17,177 nucleotides of DNA from Deinococcus malanensis (GCF_014647655.1 NZ_BMPP01000034.1:1-17177), one strand, 5' to 3'. Shown: positions 1-7,147, counted from the first letter of the stretch. Notes: generated from the letters alone by a model not told the origin. Made by a program: numbers and translations.

Positions 1-140
1 GTGGCACCAGGATTACAACCAGGTTCGTCCGCACAGCTCTCTGGACAACCACGCACCTCAAACGTTCGCCCGCCTGGAGCGGGCAGGCTGAGTTACGATT
101 CGATCGCAATTGGACTGGACCGACCGAGGGGGGAACCTCA
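1..140 (+). mobile_element. Right end of an IS3-family insertion sequence
   Basis: The transposase tail is followed by about 50 bases of non-coding DNA that run into a G-rich block, AGGGGGGAACCTCA, ending near base 140. IS3-family elements commonly end in a purine-rich inverted repeat closing with CA, so the element probably stops there. The left end and the matching inverted repeat are outside the window, so the exact boundary is inferred. Confidence 0.55.
2..91 (+). pseudogene. IS3-family transposase OrfB, C-terminal end only (cut by window edge)
   Basis: The reading frame open from base 2 gives 29 residues, beginning WHQDYNQVRPHSSLDNHAP and ending at TGA 89-91. The pattern W..DYN.VRPHSSL is the classic C-terminal end of IS3-family DDE transposases (OrfB, rve domain), lying after the catalytic Glu. 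The catalytic core is left of the window, so it cannot be said whether the gene is intact. The residues differ from the equivalent end of the IS3 element at 1505-2732 (FYNRQRRHSSLGY), so this is a different IS3 subgroup and not a second copy of the same element. Confidence 0.8.
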
Positions 141-239
141 CTGGGGAACTGCTGTGCTTCCAACTTGGAGGAGCTCAAGGCCAGGTTGATCAGCGCATGG
201 CAACGCGTACGGTACGTAGAGCTTCCACAGCACTTGCTA

Positions 240-599
240 TCAGAAAGTCAGCACCGTATAGCCTTCGCGCAACAAGGCAGGGAGGCTGGCATGCTGCTTG
301 TGTTCGCTGAGCAGTGGAATTCCAGCCTGCTCAATGACGTCAAGTACACCGTGCGACCTGGCGCAGTACTTGCACGCACCCCGCACCTGAGGGCGCAGGC
401 GTTCGAACAGCGGGTGCAGCCGACTGGCTGGATCAATGATCGCAGCGAGGCTATCCGTGCCACTACCGTCGAACACCACGGTCACCTCGTCGCCGGCTTC
501 GGTGAGCTCCTCGGCCGTGCCGAGCGCGCGGTACACGCGGGCGCTGTCACGTCTGACATCTTCGAAAATTACGATGGCCACTTTGAGGGTCAGGGTCAT
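240..599 (-). CDS. DsrE/DsrF-like small sulfur-related protein
   Basis: This is a 119-residue cytosolic protein. It opens with a beta strand (KVAIVIFED, residues 6-14), then a helix and a second strand (DEVTVVFDGSGTDSL, 37-51), the Rossmann-like layout of the DsrE/DsrF/YchN family. A conserved-looking ACKYCARSHGV segment carries Cys76 and Cys79, the region where family members hold the Cys used in sulfur relay. The start at 599 follows a good ribosome site, AGGAGA, five bases upstream. It lies about 90 bases downstream of the DUF4142 gene on the same strand, so the two may share a transcript, with the hairpin at 643-674 between them. Family assignment is by fold and motif pattern; the substrate is unknown. 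It could serve in sulfide/persulfide handling or be a DsrE protein of no known role. Confidence 0.7.
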   Translation of the reverse strand: MTLTLKVAIVIFEDVRRDSARVYRALGTAEELTEAGDEVTVVFDGSGTDSLAAIIDPASRLHPLFERLRPQVRGACKYCARSHGVLDVIEQAGIPLLSEHKQHASLPALLREGYTVLTF

Positions 600-642
600 A
601 GGTTCTCCTTTCCGGGGGCGTGCAGTAGCACGGGGTAGCAGT

Positions 643-674
643 GGGGGCGGCGGCCCCGTATGACCGCCGCCCCC
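643..674. terminator. Perfect 11-bp GC hairpin between the DUF4142 and DsrE-like genes
   Basis: GGGGGCGGCGG (643-653) and CCGCCGCCCCC (664-674) form a perfect 11-bp GC-only stem with a 10-base loop. It lies 15 bases after the stop of the DUF4142 gene and about 45 bases before the DsrE-like start. No T-run follows on the minus strand, so it is not a textbook intrinsic terminator. It could pause or partly stop transcription, or protect the 3' end of the upstream mRNA and so make expression of the two genes unequal. Confidence 0.6.
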
Positions 675-688
675 GCCCGGCTGAAAAA

Positions 689-1228
689 TTATTTCATCAT
701 GCCGTGGAGGCGTTCGGCTTCCATCAGATGCATGCGGATGACCGGAAGGTATTTGCGGGCCGCCGCGAGGGTTTGCGCGTCGCGTCCGACACTGAGGTAC
801 GACTCGAACATCGACACCGTGTGGCGGTGTCCCATGACCTGCATCATCATGTACATCCGGTCGAAGGCCATTCCGCTCATGGTGCTCAGCTTCTGGGCTT
901 CCAGGCGGTGGCCTGAGCTGGGCATCTCCATGATTTTGACGCCCTTCATTGAGGCCATCATGCGCAATTCGTTCTGAGACATGGTGTGGTCCATGATCAT
1001 GCGTTGTGCGAAGGCACGCACGTCGGCATTCATGGTCTTAGTGATGGCCATGCGCGACGTCATGATTTCCATGTGGTTGCTCATGGATGTGGCGTCCATC
1101 CACAGGACATCCGGGCTATTCGACATCATGGCCGTTGGCATCGTGGCGTTCATGCCGCCCTGCATACCGCCGGCGGAAGCAGGAGCGAGGAAGGCGAGGG
1201 TGGTGGCCAGTGCAAGTGCGTATTTCAT
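689..1228 (-). CDS. Secreted methionine-rich DUF4142 protein
   Basis: This is a 179-residue exported protein. Residues 1-19 form a Sec signal peptide (MKYALALATTLAFLAPASA). The mature part matches the DUF4142 helical bundle, with a typical stretch of Asn-x-Asp-Val-Arg-x-Phe-Ala-Gln-x-Met-x-x-Asp-His-Thr around residues 67-82. The start at 1228 is chosen because AGGAG precedes it by a few bases and the signal peptide begins there; a longer in-frame extension to 1282 is basic, lacks a ribosome site and would bury the signal peptide. Met makes up 32 of 179 residues (about 18%), many as MM or MxM, with several His. DUF4142 is related to ferritin-like bundles, but its function is not established. 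The Met/His content suggests copper binding or a sacrificial antioxidant role in the cell envelope, which is inference. Confidence 0.8.
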   Translation of the reverse strand: MKYALALATTLAFLAPASAGGMQGGMNATMPTAMMSNSPDVLWMDATSMSNHMEIMTSRMAITKTMNADVRAFAQRMIMDHTMSQNELRMMASMKGVKIMEMPSSGHRLEAQKLSTMSGMAFDRMYMMMQVMGHRHTVSMFESYLSVGRDAQTLAAARKYLPVIRMHLMEAERLHGMMK

Positions 1229-1504
1229 ACGTCTCCTTTTAGCGGTTCGTGGATCGTCCAGCTTGAAGCGCCGTTTTCCCAAACTAACGTTCGATCACTT
1301 CAGCGGTGTGCCAGATCCATAAACCTTCCCTGGGCACGGATTGATGCAAGGTTAAACTGAATGTCATACTGGGAGCGCCCTGGGCTTGCATGGAGCCCAG
1401 TGTGCATCACGGCCGCACAGCAAGGCACCGCTATAACTCTCGACGATGTTGCTATTGTCCCACCAAACCTGCTTGTCATGGACACCTTCTGAAATTGCAA
1501 CACC

Positions 1505-1526
1505 TTGGTGGAAGGTCAGTTCGGGA
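1505..1526. repeat. Terminal inverted repeat of the IS3 element (orfB side)
   Basis: This pairs with 2711-2732 on the opposite strand, 17 of 22 positions identical, including GTGGA and TTCGGGA/ATTGGGA. It starts 9-11 bases from the last codon of orfB, as is usual for compact IS3 elements. Confidence 0.7.
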
Positions 1527-2342
1527 CGGGGGCTTGTTCCTCGAAGGCCACCGGCGAGCGGTAGCCCAGGGATGAGTGACGGCGCTGCCGGTTGTAGAAG
1601 ACTTCAATCCATTCAAAAACCTCCGTTCTCGTCTGGGCGCGAGTTCCCCGTGCCTTACTCAGGTCATTTCTGTCTTGAGGGTGGCGAAAAAGCTTTCCTG
1701 AACGCTGTTGTCCCAGCAATTTCCCTTCCTGCTCATGCTCTGTACCGCCTCCAGGCGCTGTAAAGCTTGCCGGTAAGCGGCACTGGCATAGTGGCTGCCC
1801 CTGTCCGAATGGTGGAGCAAACCTGCGCCTGGTCGACGTCGGTTCAGGGCCATCTGCAAGGCTTCGGTGACCAGCAGGGTGTCGAGCCGGTCGTGCATCG
1901 CCCAGCCCACGATTTTCCGCGAGTACAGGTCCATCACGGTGGCCAGGTAGAGCCACCCTTCCATACAGGGCAAATACGTGATGTCCGTGGTCCATTTCTG
2001 GTTCGGCGCAGACGCATAAAAGTCACGATTGAGGATGTTTTCCGCCACTGGGGAGTTATCCTTCGATCGCGTTGTGGTGCGGAATTTCCGTTTGGAGCGA
2101 ACCTCAAGGTTCGCTGCTTTCATCAGCCTTCCAATTCTGCGGCGACTGACCTGAAGCCCTGCCTCTTGAGCGAGATCCGCTTTCAGTCGAAGCGTGCCGT
2201 AGTTTTCCCGGCTCCGCTCAAAGTAGAACTTGATGTTCTCGCTCAGCACGGTGTCCTCTTGCGCATGATCACTCTCCGGCCTTCCTCGCCAGGCGTAATA
2301 CCCGCTCAGGCTGACTTCCAGCATTCGACACATCCGCTCCAC
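1516..2342 (-). pseudogene. IS3-family transposase OrfB (DDE integrase), broken by a 1-base deletion
   Basis: The main frame (1659-2342, 227 residues from an internal ATG) has the HTH_21 region (CRMLEVSLSGYYAWRGR) and the rve integrase core. Its catalytic residues are Asp120 (WTTDITY), Asp180 (HHSDRGSHY) and Glu216 (SVQESFF), a DD35E spacing. It stops at TGA 1659-1661 right after ATLKTEMT. The missing end continues in the next frame to 1516 (LSKARGTRAQ, then EVFEWIEVFYNRQRRHSSLGY). Adding one C to the CC at 1662-1663 restores ACC CTG and a full-length family C-terminus, so a C-run contraction is the likely lesion. Upstream the frame continues past the ATG (FIDDHRHEFPVERM) into the orfA overlap, as expected for a fusion made by frameshifting. 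The truncated protein keeps the catalytic triad but lacks the conserved C-terminal helix. Confidence 0.88.
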
Positions 2343-2380
2343 CGGGAATTCGTGGCGGTGATCGTCAATGAACTGGAAGA

Positions 2381-2689
2381 TCAGGGCTGTTTGGCGAAGA
2401 AGGCCAGCGCCTTTTTCAAAATGTCCCGCTCCTGCCGGGTGACCTCCAGCTCGCGTTCAAGCGCTTTCAGGCGAGCTTCCTGGGCACTGAGCGCGGCGTT
2501 GCCGCGCCCAGTAAAGGCTGGGCGCCCCGCCTGATCCTGCTTCTCTTGCTGTTGTCGCCAACGAACGACGTAATGGGCGGGAATGCCCAGGTCACGGGCA
2601 ACTTCAGCACAACTTTTTCCGGTTGTTTTAACGAGCTTGACGGCTTCCTGTTTGAATTCGGGCGAGTAGACTTCTCGGGCCTTGGACAT
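2381..2689 (-). CDS. IS3-family transposase OrfA (helix-turn-helix subunit)
   Basis: The product has 102 residues. Residues 6-50 hold the HTH_Tnp_1 helix-turn-helix pattern (YSPEFKQEAVKLV, then SCAEVARDLGIPAHYVVRW) that binds the element ends. Residues 67-95 form a Leu/Glu/Arg-rich coiled coil (LKALERELEVTRQERDIL) used for multimerisation. OrfA ends in DILKKALAFFAKQP, typical of the family. The orfB frame is -1 relative to orfA. A tandem Lys pair, AAA AAG, in the overlap region is a plausible slip site for the programmed -1 frameshift that makes the OrfAB fusion, although the base before it is G and not the optimal A. The start has a moderate AGGTCACC sequence upstream. This gene looks intact. 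Confidence 0.9.
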   Translation of the reverse strand: MSKAREVYSPEFKQEAVKLVKTTGKSCAEVARDLGIPAHYVVRWRQQQEKQDQAGRPAFTGRGNAALSAQEARLKALERELEVTRQERDILKKALAFFAKQP

Positions 2690-2710
2690 GGTGACCTCTA
2701 GTGTCGGTCA

Positions 2711-2732
2711 TCCCAATCTCACCCTCCACAAA
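2711..2732. repeat. Terminal inverted repeat of the IS3 element (orfA side)
   Basis: This is the partner of 1505-1526. It lies 22 bases upstream of the orfA start, so the orfA promoter must sit within or across this end. Confidence 0.7.
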
Positions 2733-2746
2733 ACCGTAGCAACTTC

Positions 2747-3196
2747 ATGTCCAGGTTGATCTGCCGCACGGAGGAGCATGACGGGGACATCGTTGTGGAG
2801 CTTTCAATGGTGGTTGTTCCTGATCGTGGTCCACATGCACAAGCGATGGCAGTCAGCGCGGACGGGGGGTTCCGGATGGTGAACAGCCGCCAGGACCTGT
2901 GGCCGGGAGAAACCTACGACGACCTCTCGGATGCGTATGCCTTCCTCCTCGTCACTAATCCTGTGCCTGCCTGGGGAATCACACTCAGGAAGTGGTCCGC
3001 GCGGCCAGAGGTCACTCACGCTGGCCGTGAAGGCGTGTACCGGCGACCGTCCGTAGGGAACCGGTGGCTGTGGTGGTTTGTAGGGGAGTCAGTGGAAATC
3101 ATGCTCGAAGCTGAATCCCTGAACTCCCGGTGCCCGGAAATTTTCCGGATCGGACCAGCCACCACCACTGACCAAGGCAACGCAGTCCTGAATTAA
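2747..3196 (+). CDS. Hypothetical protein next to the IS3 element
   Basis: An open frame of 149 residues starts 14 bases outside the IS3 element, with no recognisable ribosome site. No family was recognised. The protein is acidic and Trp-rich in its second half (WGITLRKW, RWLWWFVGES) and has a mixed composition that does not look like antisense noise. If the insertion sequence is removed and one ACC kept, the frame stays open upstream into 1390-1504, so the IS may have cut off the original 5' end or promoter. It could equally be a chance frame. There is no downstream partner; the next 350 bases are empty. Confidence 0.35.
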   Translation: MSRLICRTEEHDGDIVVELSMVVVPDRGPHAQAMAVSADGGFRMVNSRQDLWPGETYDDLSDAYAFLLVTNPVPAWGITLRKWSARPEVTHAGREGVYRRPSVGNRWLWWFVGESVEIMLEAESLNSRCPEIFRIGPATTTDQGNAVLN

Positions 3197-3552
3197 AGTG
3201 CGCGGGCTCCCCGGGCGTGCGAGCTGCTGTTCCGTCCCCTGCCCCGTTACAGCCAACGCGGCTCTGCATATGGTGCCAACTCCTGTCGTGCAATGGGCTG
3301 GCCAATAGCGTCCGTTTGTACTCGGGTGGGTAGACACTTACGTTGTCCGATTGTAATTACACGTCAAGGCTCACTTTGAAAGCGGGAACGCGAACCGGCA
3401 GAAGGGTCGGATAACAGAAGAAGGGGAAAGCAGCGCCGTTAAGTACGGCGCCGGTAGGAGCAGAAAACAACCGCGTGGTCGCAATACGTTCGTCGGATCA
3501 GAGTGCGGGAAGTGTCAAGGTGAATTCCACCACGTCTACCGTTAGAAGTTCG
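3197..3552. other. Intergenic stretch without a convincing gene
   Basis: No frame here has a start, ribosome site and recognisable product. The only structure seen is a 7-bp hairpin, GCGCCGT (3433-3439) with ACGGCGC (3445-3451) and a 5-base loop. It lies about 100 bases downstream of the protease stop (minus strand) and has no T-run, so it is at best a weak 3' end signal. Confidence 0.5.
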
Positions 3553-4866
3553 TTACTTCAATGCAGCGCGGACTGCCGCGGTGGCATCCAGCAGCGGAAG
3601 GCCTGAGGAACTGTTCGCGGTGGACAGCAGCAGGGTCCGGGTTTGCGCAGCGCTGAGGTCAGGGTTGGCCGCGCGCATCAGGGCGGCCACGCCGCTGACC
3701 AGTGGCGCGGCTTCACTCGTCCCGGCGATGTGCGTATAGGCGTTGCCCGGAGCAAGCACCAGCATGTCCTGCTCAACCGTAGCTTCTGGGCAGCGTCCCC
3801 TCCCCGCGCCACCAGGAGCGACCAGGTCAAGACCTCTTTTAACCGTATCGTTCGGACGGGCGCTGTAGCACGCCAGAACGTCGTTCCGTGCTCCGACGGC
3901 ACCGACAGCGATGACGTTCGGATTGCTGGCGGGGTAGTACACGCCCTCGTTACTGGTGTTCCCGGCGGCGGCGATCAGGACCGCGCTTCTGGCCGCGGTG
4001 TTCAGCGCGGCGTCCAGCGCGGCGTCGCCGGGATTGCCAGGGGTTCCTACGCTCATGTTGATGACTTTCGCTCCGCGCGCGAGCGCGGCGTTCAGGCCCT
4101 GCGTGAGCTTGGCTGTGGTGGTTCCGCCGGTCCCGTCGATGATTTTGATGGGCACCAGATTCCGGCCACTCCACGTCACGCCAGCCAGGCCTATTGCATT
4201 GTTGGTGGACGCACCAATCAGACCAGCGACCGCTGTGCCGTGGCCTGTCTCGTCGGTGGTCTCAGGCGTGCCCTGAAAAGACTGCCCTGGGAGGAGCCTG
4301 CCGTTCAGGTCAAGGTGGCTGGCATCGACACCTGAATCGAGCACAGCCGTGACCGCCGCGGTTGGTGTCTTGCCACAGCTTTGCAGGTATTCCCACGCCT
4401 GTGGCGCCTGGATGCGGTTCAGGTACGTCTGCGTGTACTTCGTGCCGGCCAAGGTGATACCGGTGTTGCCGGGGAAGCCCGGATCGTTCGGCATCGCGAG
4501 CGGGCGGTAGTGGAAGTCGGGCTGGACACGCAGTCCCGCGGCAGCCAGCGAGGCTGCGAACCCCCGGTCACTGGTGCGGGCGGGCGTGAAGGCAAGCGTG
4601 ACGAGCGGAGTGAGTGCGTGCGTCGTGATTCCGCTGAGGACACCAAGTTTCTGCGCGTTCAGCTGGCCGCTGTCACCGACGATGAGAACTCGTCCTGCTA
4701 TATGCGGAGCGTTCCAGTCAGGGGTGGGAATGACAGAAGGGAGTACGTTAGCCTCTTGCTGGGCTACTGGCGTGCACTTTCCGTCCGGGGTGTCCAGGTC
4801 TGAGCAGGCAGACAGCACCGCCGTGATCGCAAGGAGGGGGAAGCTAAGTCGCAGGAAACGATTCAT
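3553..4866 (-). CDS. Secreted lipid-anchored subtilisin-like serine protease (S8 family)
   Basis: The protein has 437 residues. It begins with a lipoprotein signal peptide ending in the lipobox LSAC, giving a lipid-modified Cys21. A linker and prodomain-like region follows (about 30-150), then the peptidase S8 domain. The catalytic triad is visible as Asp177 ([14 protein letters not shown]), His209 ([11 protein letters not shown]) and Ser384 ([16 protein letters not shown]). Asn303 (AAGNTSN) is the likely oxyanion-hole residue. All catalytic residues are present and the length is normal, so it should be active outside the cytoplasmic membrane, probably for nutrient or protein turnover. The start at 4866 is chosen because the signal peptide begins there; a longer frame to 4989 has no signal character. 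No strong ribosome site is seen; a TATAAG box just upstream may mean a very short leader. It stands alone without an operon partner. Confidence 0.93.
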   Translation of the reverse strand: MNRFLRLSFPLLAITAVLSACSDLDTPDGKCTPVAQQEANVLPSVIPTPDWNAPHIAGRVLIVGDSGQLNAQKLGVLSGITTHALTPLVTLAFTPARTSDRGFAASLAAAGLRVQPDFHYRPLAMPNDPGFPGNTGITLAGTKYTQTYLNRIQAPQAWEYLQSCGKTPTAAVTAVLDSGVDASHLDLNGRLLPGQSFQGTPETTDETGHGTAVAGLIGASTNNAIGLAGVTWSGRNLVPIKIIDGTGGTTTAKLTQGLNAALARGAKVINMSVGTPGNPGDAALDAALNTAARSAVLIAAAGNTSNEGVYYPASNPNVIAVGAVGARNDVLACYSARPNDTVKRGLDLVAPGGAGRGRCPEATVEQDMLVLAPGNAYTHIAGTSEAAPLVSGVAALMRAANPDLSAAQTRTLLLSTANSSSGLPLLDATAAVRAALK

Positions 4867-4948
4867 GGTGCTTATAGCATGCCCCGTCGAAGGCGACCGT
4901 GCGGCCGAAGACCTCCTTACCCTGTTCAATCTCGGAGGCGTGACCGTG

Positions 4949-5056
4949 TCAAAGACCGAGTCGCGCGTTAATTTCCTGAAGTTCTGCAAGCACCTTGGCC
5001 AGCTGAGCTTCCAATTTTTTGCAGTTCGGGCAGGCGTCCTCGGAGATGTCCCTACT
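4949..5056 (-). pseudogene. Short CPNC plus coiled-coil fragment, possibly IS66 transposase N-terminus
   Basis: A minus-strand frame between two stops reads [18 protein letters not shown] and continues [12 protein letters not shown] before TGA at 4949-4951. The Leu/Glu/Ala heptads ending in ARLG resemble the N-terminal coiled coil that precedes the conserved NSSNSSKPPS segment of IS66-type transposases, and the stop falls where that segment would begin. There is no usable start codon, so it is a scrap and not a gene. The IS66 identity is only suggested; any CxxC coiled-coil protein could look alike. Confidence 0.35.
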
Positions 5057-5085
5057 CTACCTGCTCAGCCAAGTCCATGCCCCCC

Positions 5086-5169
5086 GCTGAGCAGTTACGT
5101 TCGGCGCACTTAGGCCGGTATGGGCTGGTCCGCACCGTGCGCGGGTTCGGATACGCTCTGAAAGGATAA
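5086..5169 (+). pseudogene. C-terminal remnant of an OmpR-type response regulator
   Basis: The frame ending at TAA 5167-5169 reads EQLRSAHLGRYGLVRTVRG and then FGYALKG. This is the end of the OmpR/PhoB winged-helix DNA-binding domain, where LIRTVRG.GYAL forms the last beta hairpin. The receiver domain and the recognition helix are missing upstream, and no histidine kinase follows. The remnant joins unrelated DNA at about 5086, so a deletion or rearrangement removed the rest of a two-component system. Confidence 0.7.
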
Positions 5170-5399
5170 AGGGAGCCCTGAGAGGCCAGCGCATGGATGA
5201 TCTCCTGGGTTCAGGCGGTGGGTGAAAGCCACACGGTGAGTTCGGCGGAGCTCACGAGGTGTGAATGCCTCGCCGGTTTTGGGGATCAAGTGCCAACTGG
5301 TCGGGTCGTTGAGGATGCTGTTCTGGCGGAGAGACATGACTTAAAGAATTTCTTCATTTGGGGGGCACTCTCCCTTCATATTGAGAGGTTGCGTAACAA

Positions 5400-6311
5400 G
5401 TGAGGTTCAGCTGTCTGGTATTGCTATCTACACTTATGACGTTTGTGCTGGTACCTCGGGAAAGACCTTCCCCGCAGCCTGAGGAAGGGTTGCTGCTCCG
5501 GCTGGCCGCCGCCAGATCGCGGCAGGAAGTGCTCAACCACCTCCTGGAGGGCATGCCCGGCTTGCGTGGGCTTGCCCTCTGGGGAGAGGACGGTACACGT
5601 CTGATCGCCTGGGCAGGCGAACGTCAGGAGCATCCTGCAGACCTGATGACCATGTCGGACGAGCCTGAATACTGGCTTAGCCCCGTTCCGGCCATCATCT
5701 TTCCACCCGAAATTCTCGCGGTAGCAGAGCTCCGGCTCCTGTACCTGGACGCCCAGGAAACGAGTGTCCGCTTAGGCAACAATCTGGCCACGCTGACTGC
5801 TGCGGCTAAAACAGATGCCTTGACAGGGCTGCCCAACCGGCATGCCCTTGAAGCAGATCTAAAACGCGTCGAGGCCGCAGGCAACCCCTTTGCGGTGGTG
5901 TTCATCGATCTCGATGGCTTTAAAGCCATCAATGACCGGTATGGTCATGCCCTGGGGGATTCCCTGCTCAAGGGCTACGGGTTATGGCTTTGCCGGGTCA
6001 CTGGCCCGTGGGGCCGGGTGTACCGAATGGGCGGCGACGAATACCTGCTGCTGATGACAGATTTTCCGGGGCCTCCTGAAGATTTTCAGGTTTGGGCCCA
6101 CGAACGCCTGCAGATTCCTTTTGTCGATGGGGTCAGTGCGAGTATCGGCATCGCTTGGCGGCACGAGCACACGTCCATCAGTGAAGTGATGCGTCTGGCT
6201 GACCTGCGTATGTATCAGGCCAAAGCGGCGCGTTCAGGACGCTCAGACGCCCGGCAGACCGACAGGCGAACTGCCCACTCGGCTGTGACCCAGGGGAATG
6301 GTGTGGGGTGA
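5400..6311 (+). CDS. Diguanylate cyclase (GGDEF domain) with an N-terminal sensor-like region
   Basis: The product has 303 residues if read from GTG 5400; ATG 5436 is an alternative start. AGAGG lies 11 bases before the GTG, which slightly favours it. Residues about 25-130 form a GAF-like region. The GGDEF domain runs from TDALTGLPNR (138-147) through FIDLDGFKAIND (169-180, metal-binding Asp) to the active-site loop GGDEY (211-215), a tolerated variant of GGDEF. The enzyme should make cyclic di-GMP from two GTP. The inhibitory RxxD site that normally precedes the loop is absent (GPWG at the equivalent place), so product inhibition through this site is unlikely. No transmembrane helices are evident apart from a weakly hydrophobic N-terminus, so it is probably cytosolic. 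The tail after residue 285 is polar and disordered. Confidence 0.9.
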   Translation: MRFSCLVLLSTLMTFVLVPRERPSPQPEEGLLLRLAAARSRQEVLNHLLEGMPGLRGLALWGEDGTRLIAWAGERQEHPADLMTMSDEPEYWLSPVPAIIFPPEILAVAELRLLYLDAQETSVRLGNNLATLTAAAKTDALTGLPNRHALEADLKRVEAAGNPFAVVFIDLDGFKAINDRYGHALGDSLLKGYGLWLCRVTGPWGRVYRMGGDEYLLLMTDFPGPPEDFQVWAHERLQIPFVDGVSASIGIAWRHEHTSISEVMRLADLRMYQAKAARSGRSDARQTDRRTAHSAVTQGNGVG

Positions 6312-6456
6312 CCCCTAGGCGGGAAGGACACGCGGAAGAAGCTTCATCACGTATGGCTTCTGCACCCAAGGTCGGCGAAGGCAGGAGCCTAGACTGAGCA
6401 TCAACGCTCCGGAGGTCGCCTTGACGCTATAGGACCTGGGTTGCCAGGAGCAGACC

Positions 6457-6759
6457 TTAATTCTGTTCTCTAGCGGCACTGACAGTAGTTGGGAAGCCGG
6501 ACATGTGCTCGGGCGGCCGGACAACGTGGGCATGTAATCCTCGCTGGTTAGTTAGGGTTGCACCTGTCAGTTGCACACTTATTTCAAGCGCCCGGTTGAT
6601 GATGCCCATGTCACTCACCAGCTGGCAAATATCCTCTGTCCGTTCCAGGCTCGACCGGCTCTGTAGTTCGGACAGGCGATCCAGTAGCGGCTGATCACCC
6701 AGTTCACGTGCTAGTGTCTGGGCCGTTTCGATCACACGTGTCAGCAATGCTGCAGTCAT
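6457..6759 (-). CDS. Small helical hypothetical protein
   Basis: This is a 100-residue protein of unknown family. Residues 1-65 are strongly helical (LLTRVIETAQTLARELG, LLDRLSELQSRSSLE, DICQLVSDMGIINRALE), suggesting a small helical bundle or dimer. The last 35 residues are polar and irregular. The start codon lies inside a short palindrome, CATAT-7-ATATG (6759-6775), and no ribosome site is seen, so a leaderless transcript and autoregulation are possible. It sits between an intact diguanylate cyclase and a broken GGDEF gene, so it could be a partner of either, but nothing in the sequence proves that. Confidence 0.5.
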   Translation of the reverse strand: MTAALLTRVIETAQTLARELGDQPLLDRLSELQSRSSLERTEDICQLVSDMGIINRALEISVQLTGATLTNQRGLHAHVVRPPEHMSGFPTTVSAAREQN

Positions 6760-6808
6760 ATACGAAGCATATGGTCCTCATTCTCACACTGCTCTTATAC
6801 AGGAGCAC

Positions 6809-7147
6809 CTAAACAGGCCTTGGGTACTTGAACCCATCGAGATTCAGCATCACAACAGCCACGTGCGTGTTGTGCCGTTCGGCCTGTTGGAGGGTCACTT
6901 CCGCGTAATTGAGGAAACTGGTGCGGTTGGCCAGGCCCGTCAGGCCATCATGATTCGCGGTGTGGGAGCTGCGCTGCTTTGCTTTTCTCTGACGAACTGG
7001 ATCAATGCTAGGCCAGAACCCACTGCGCCGCCGCAGGGTCTGGCGTCTCGATGACCAGGCGGCGCTGAGCGGCAAGCGTTTCGTTTCATAGGAGCCGCAG
7101 CGCTGTCCAGCATGTATTTGCATCTTCAAGACCGTTTCTGTCTTCAC
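6809..7147 (-). pseudogene. Truncated GGDEF (diguanylate cyclase) gene
   Basis: In the minus frame, HTANHDGLTGLANRTSFLNY followed by VAVVMLNLDGFK is the unmistakable first half of a GGDEF domain: the DxLTGLxNR helix and the metal-binding LDGFK strand. Directly after LDGFK the frame turns into YPRPV and stops, so the GGDEF active-site loop and the second half are gone. The part before HTANHD is Arg-rich and unlike a normal sensor domain, so the 5' part is probably frameshifted too. It is a dead remnant, not a copy of the gene at 5400-6311, whose residues differ. Confidence 0.8.

Larger units (their letters stand above)
1505..2732 (-). mobile_element. IS3-family insertion sequence, about 1.23 kb, transposase frameshifted
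   Basis: The element carries the usual orfA/orfB pair on the minus strand. Its ends are imperfect inverted repeats: TTGGTGGAAGGTCAG at 1505-1519 against TTTGTGGAGGGTGAG read inward from 2732. The match extends over 22 bases with 17 identities when read to 1526 and 2711. The trinucleotide ACC occurs directly outside both ends (1502-1504 and 2733-2735), the size expected for an IS3-type target duplication. The length is normal for the family. The transposase has lost its reading frame near its C-terminus, so this copy probably cannot move by itself. Confidence 0.85.

Noticed and set aside
165..638. Plus-strand frame of 157 codons
   Set aside because: It is antisense to the DsrE-like gene, which has a good ribosome site and a CxxC motif; the product looks like noise.
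1767..2534. Plus-strand open frame of 255 codons
   Set aside because: It lies opposite the IS3 orfA/orfB genes, whose products are clearly recognised; it has no ribosome site and no motif.
3433..3451. 7-bp hairpin downstream of the protease considered as a terminator
   Set aside because: No T-run follows on either strand and it lies about 100 bases from the stop; kept only as a note in the intergenic entry.
3643..4335. Plus-strand frame of 230 codons
   Set aside because: It is the antisense shadow of the S8 protease; Arg/Gly-rich without any motif.
5110..5337. Minus-strand frame of 75 codons
   Set aside because: It has no ribosome site, and its C-terminal third is antisense to the response-regulator remnant.
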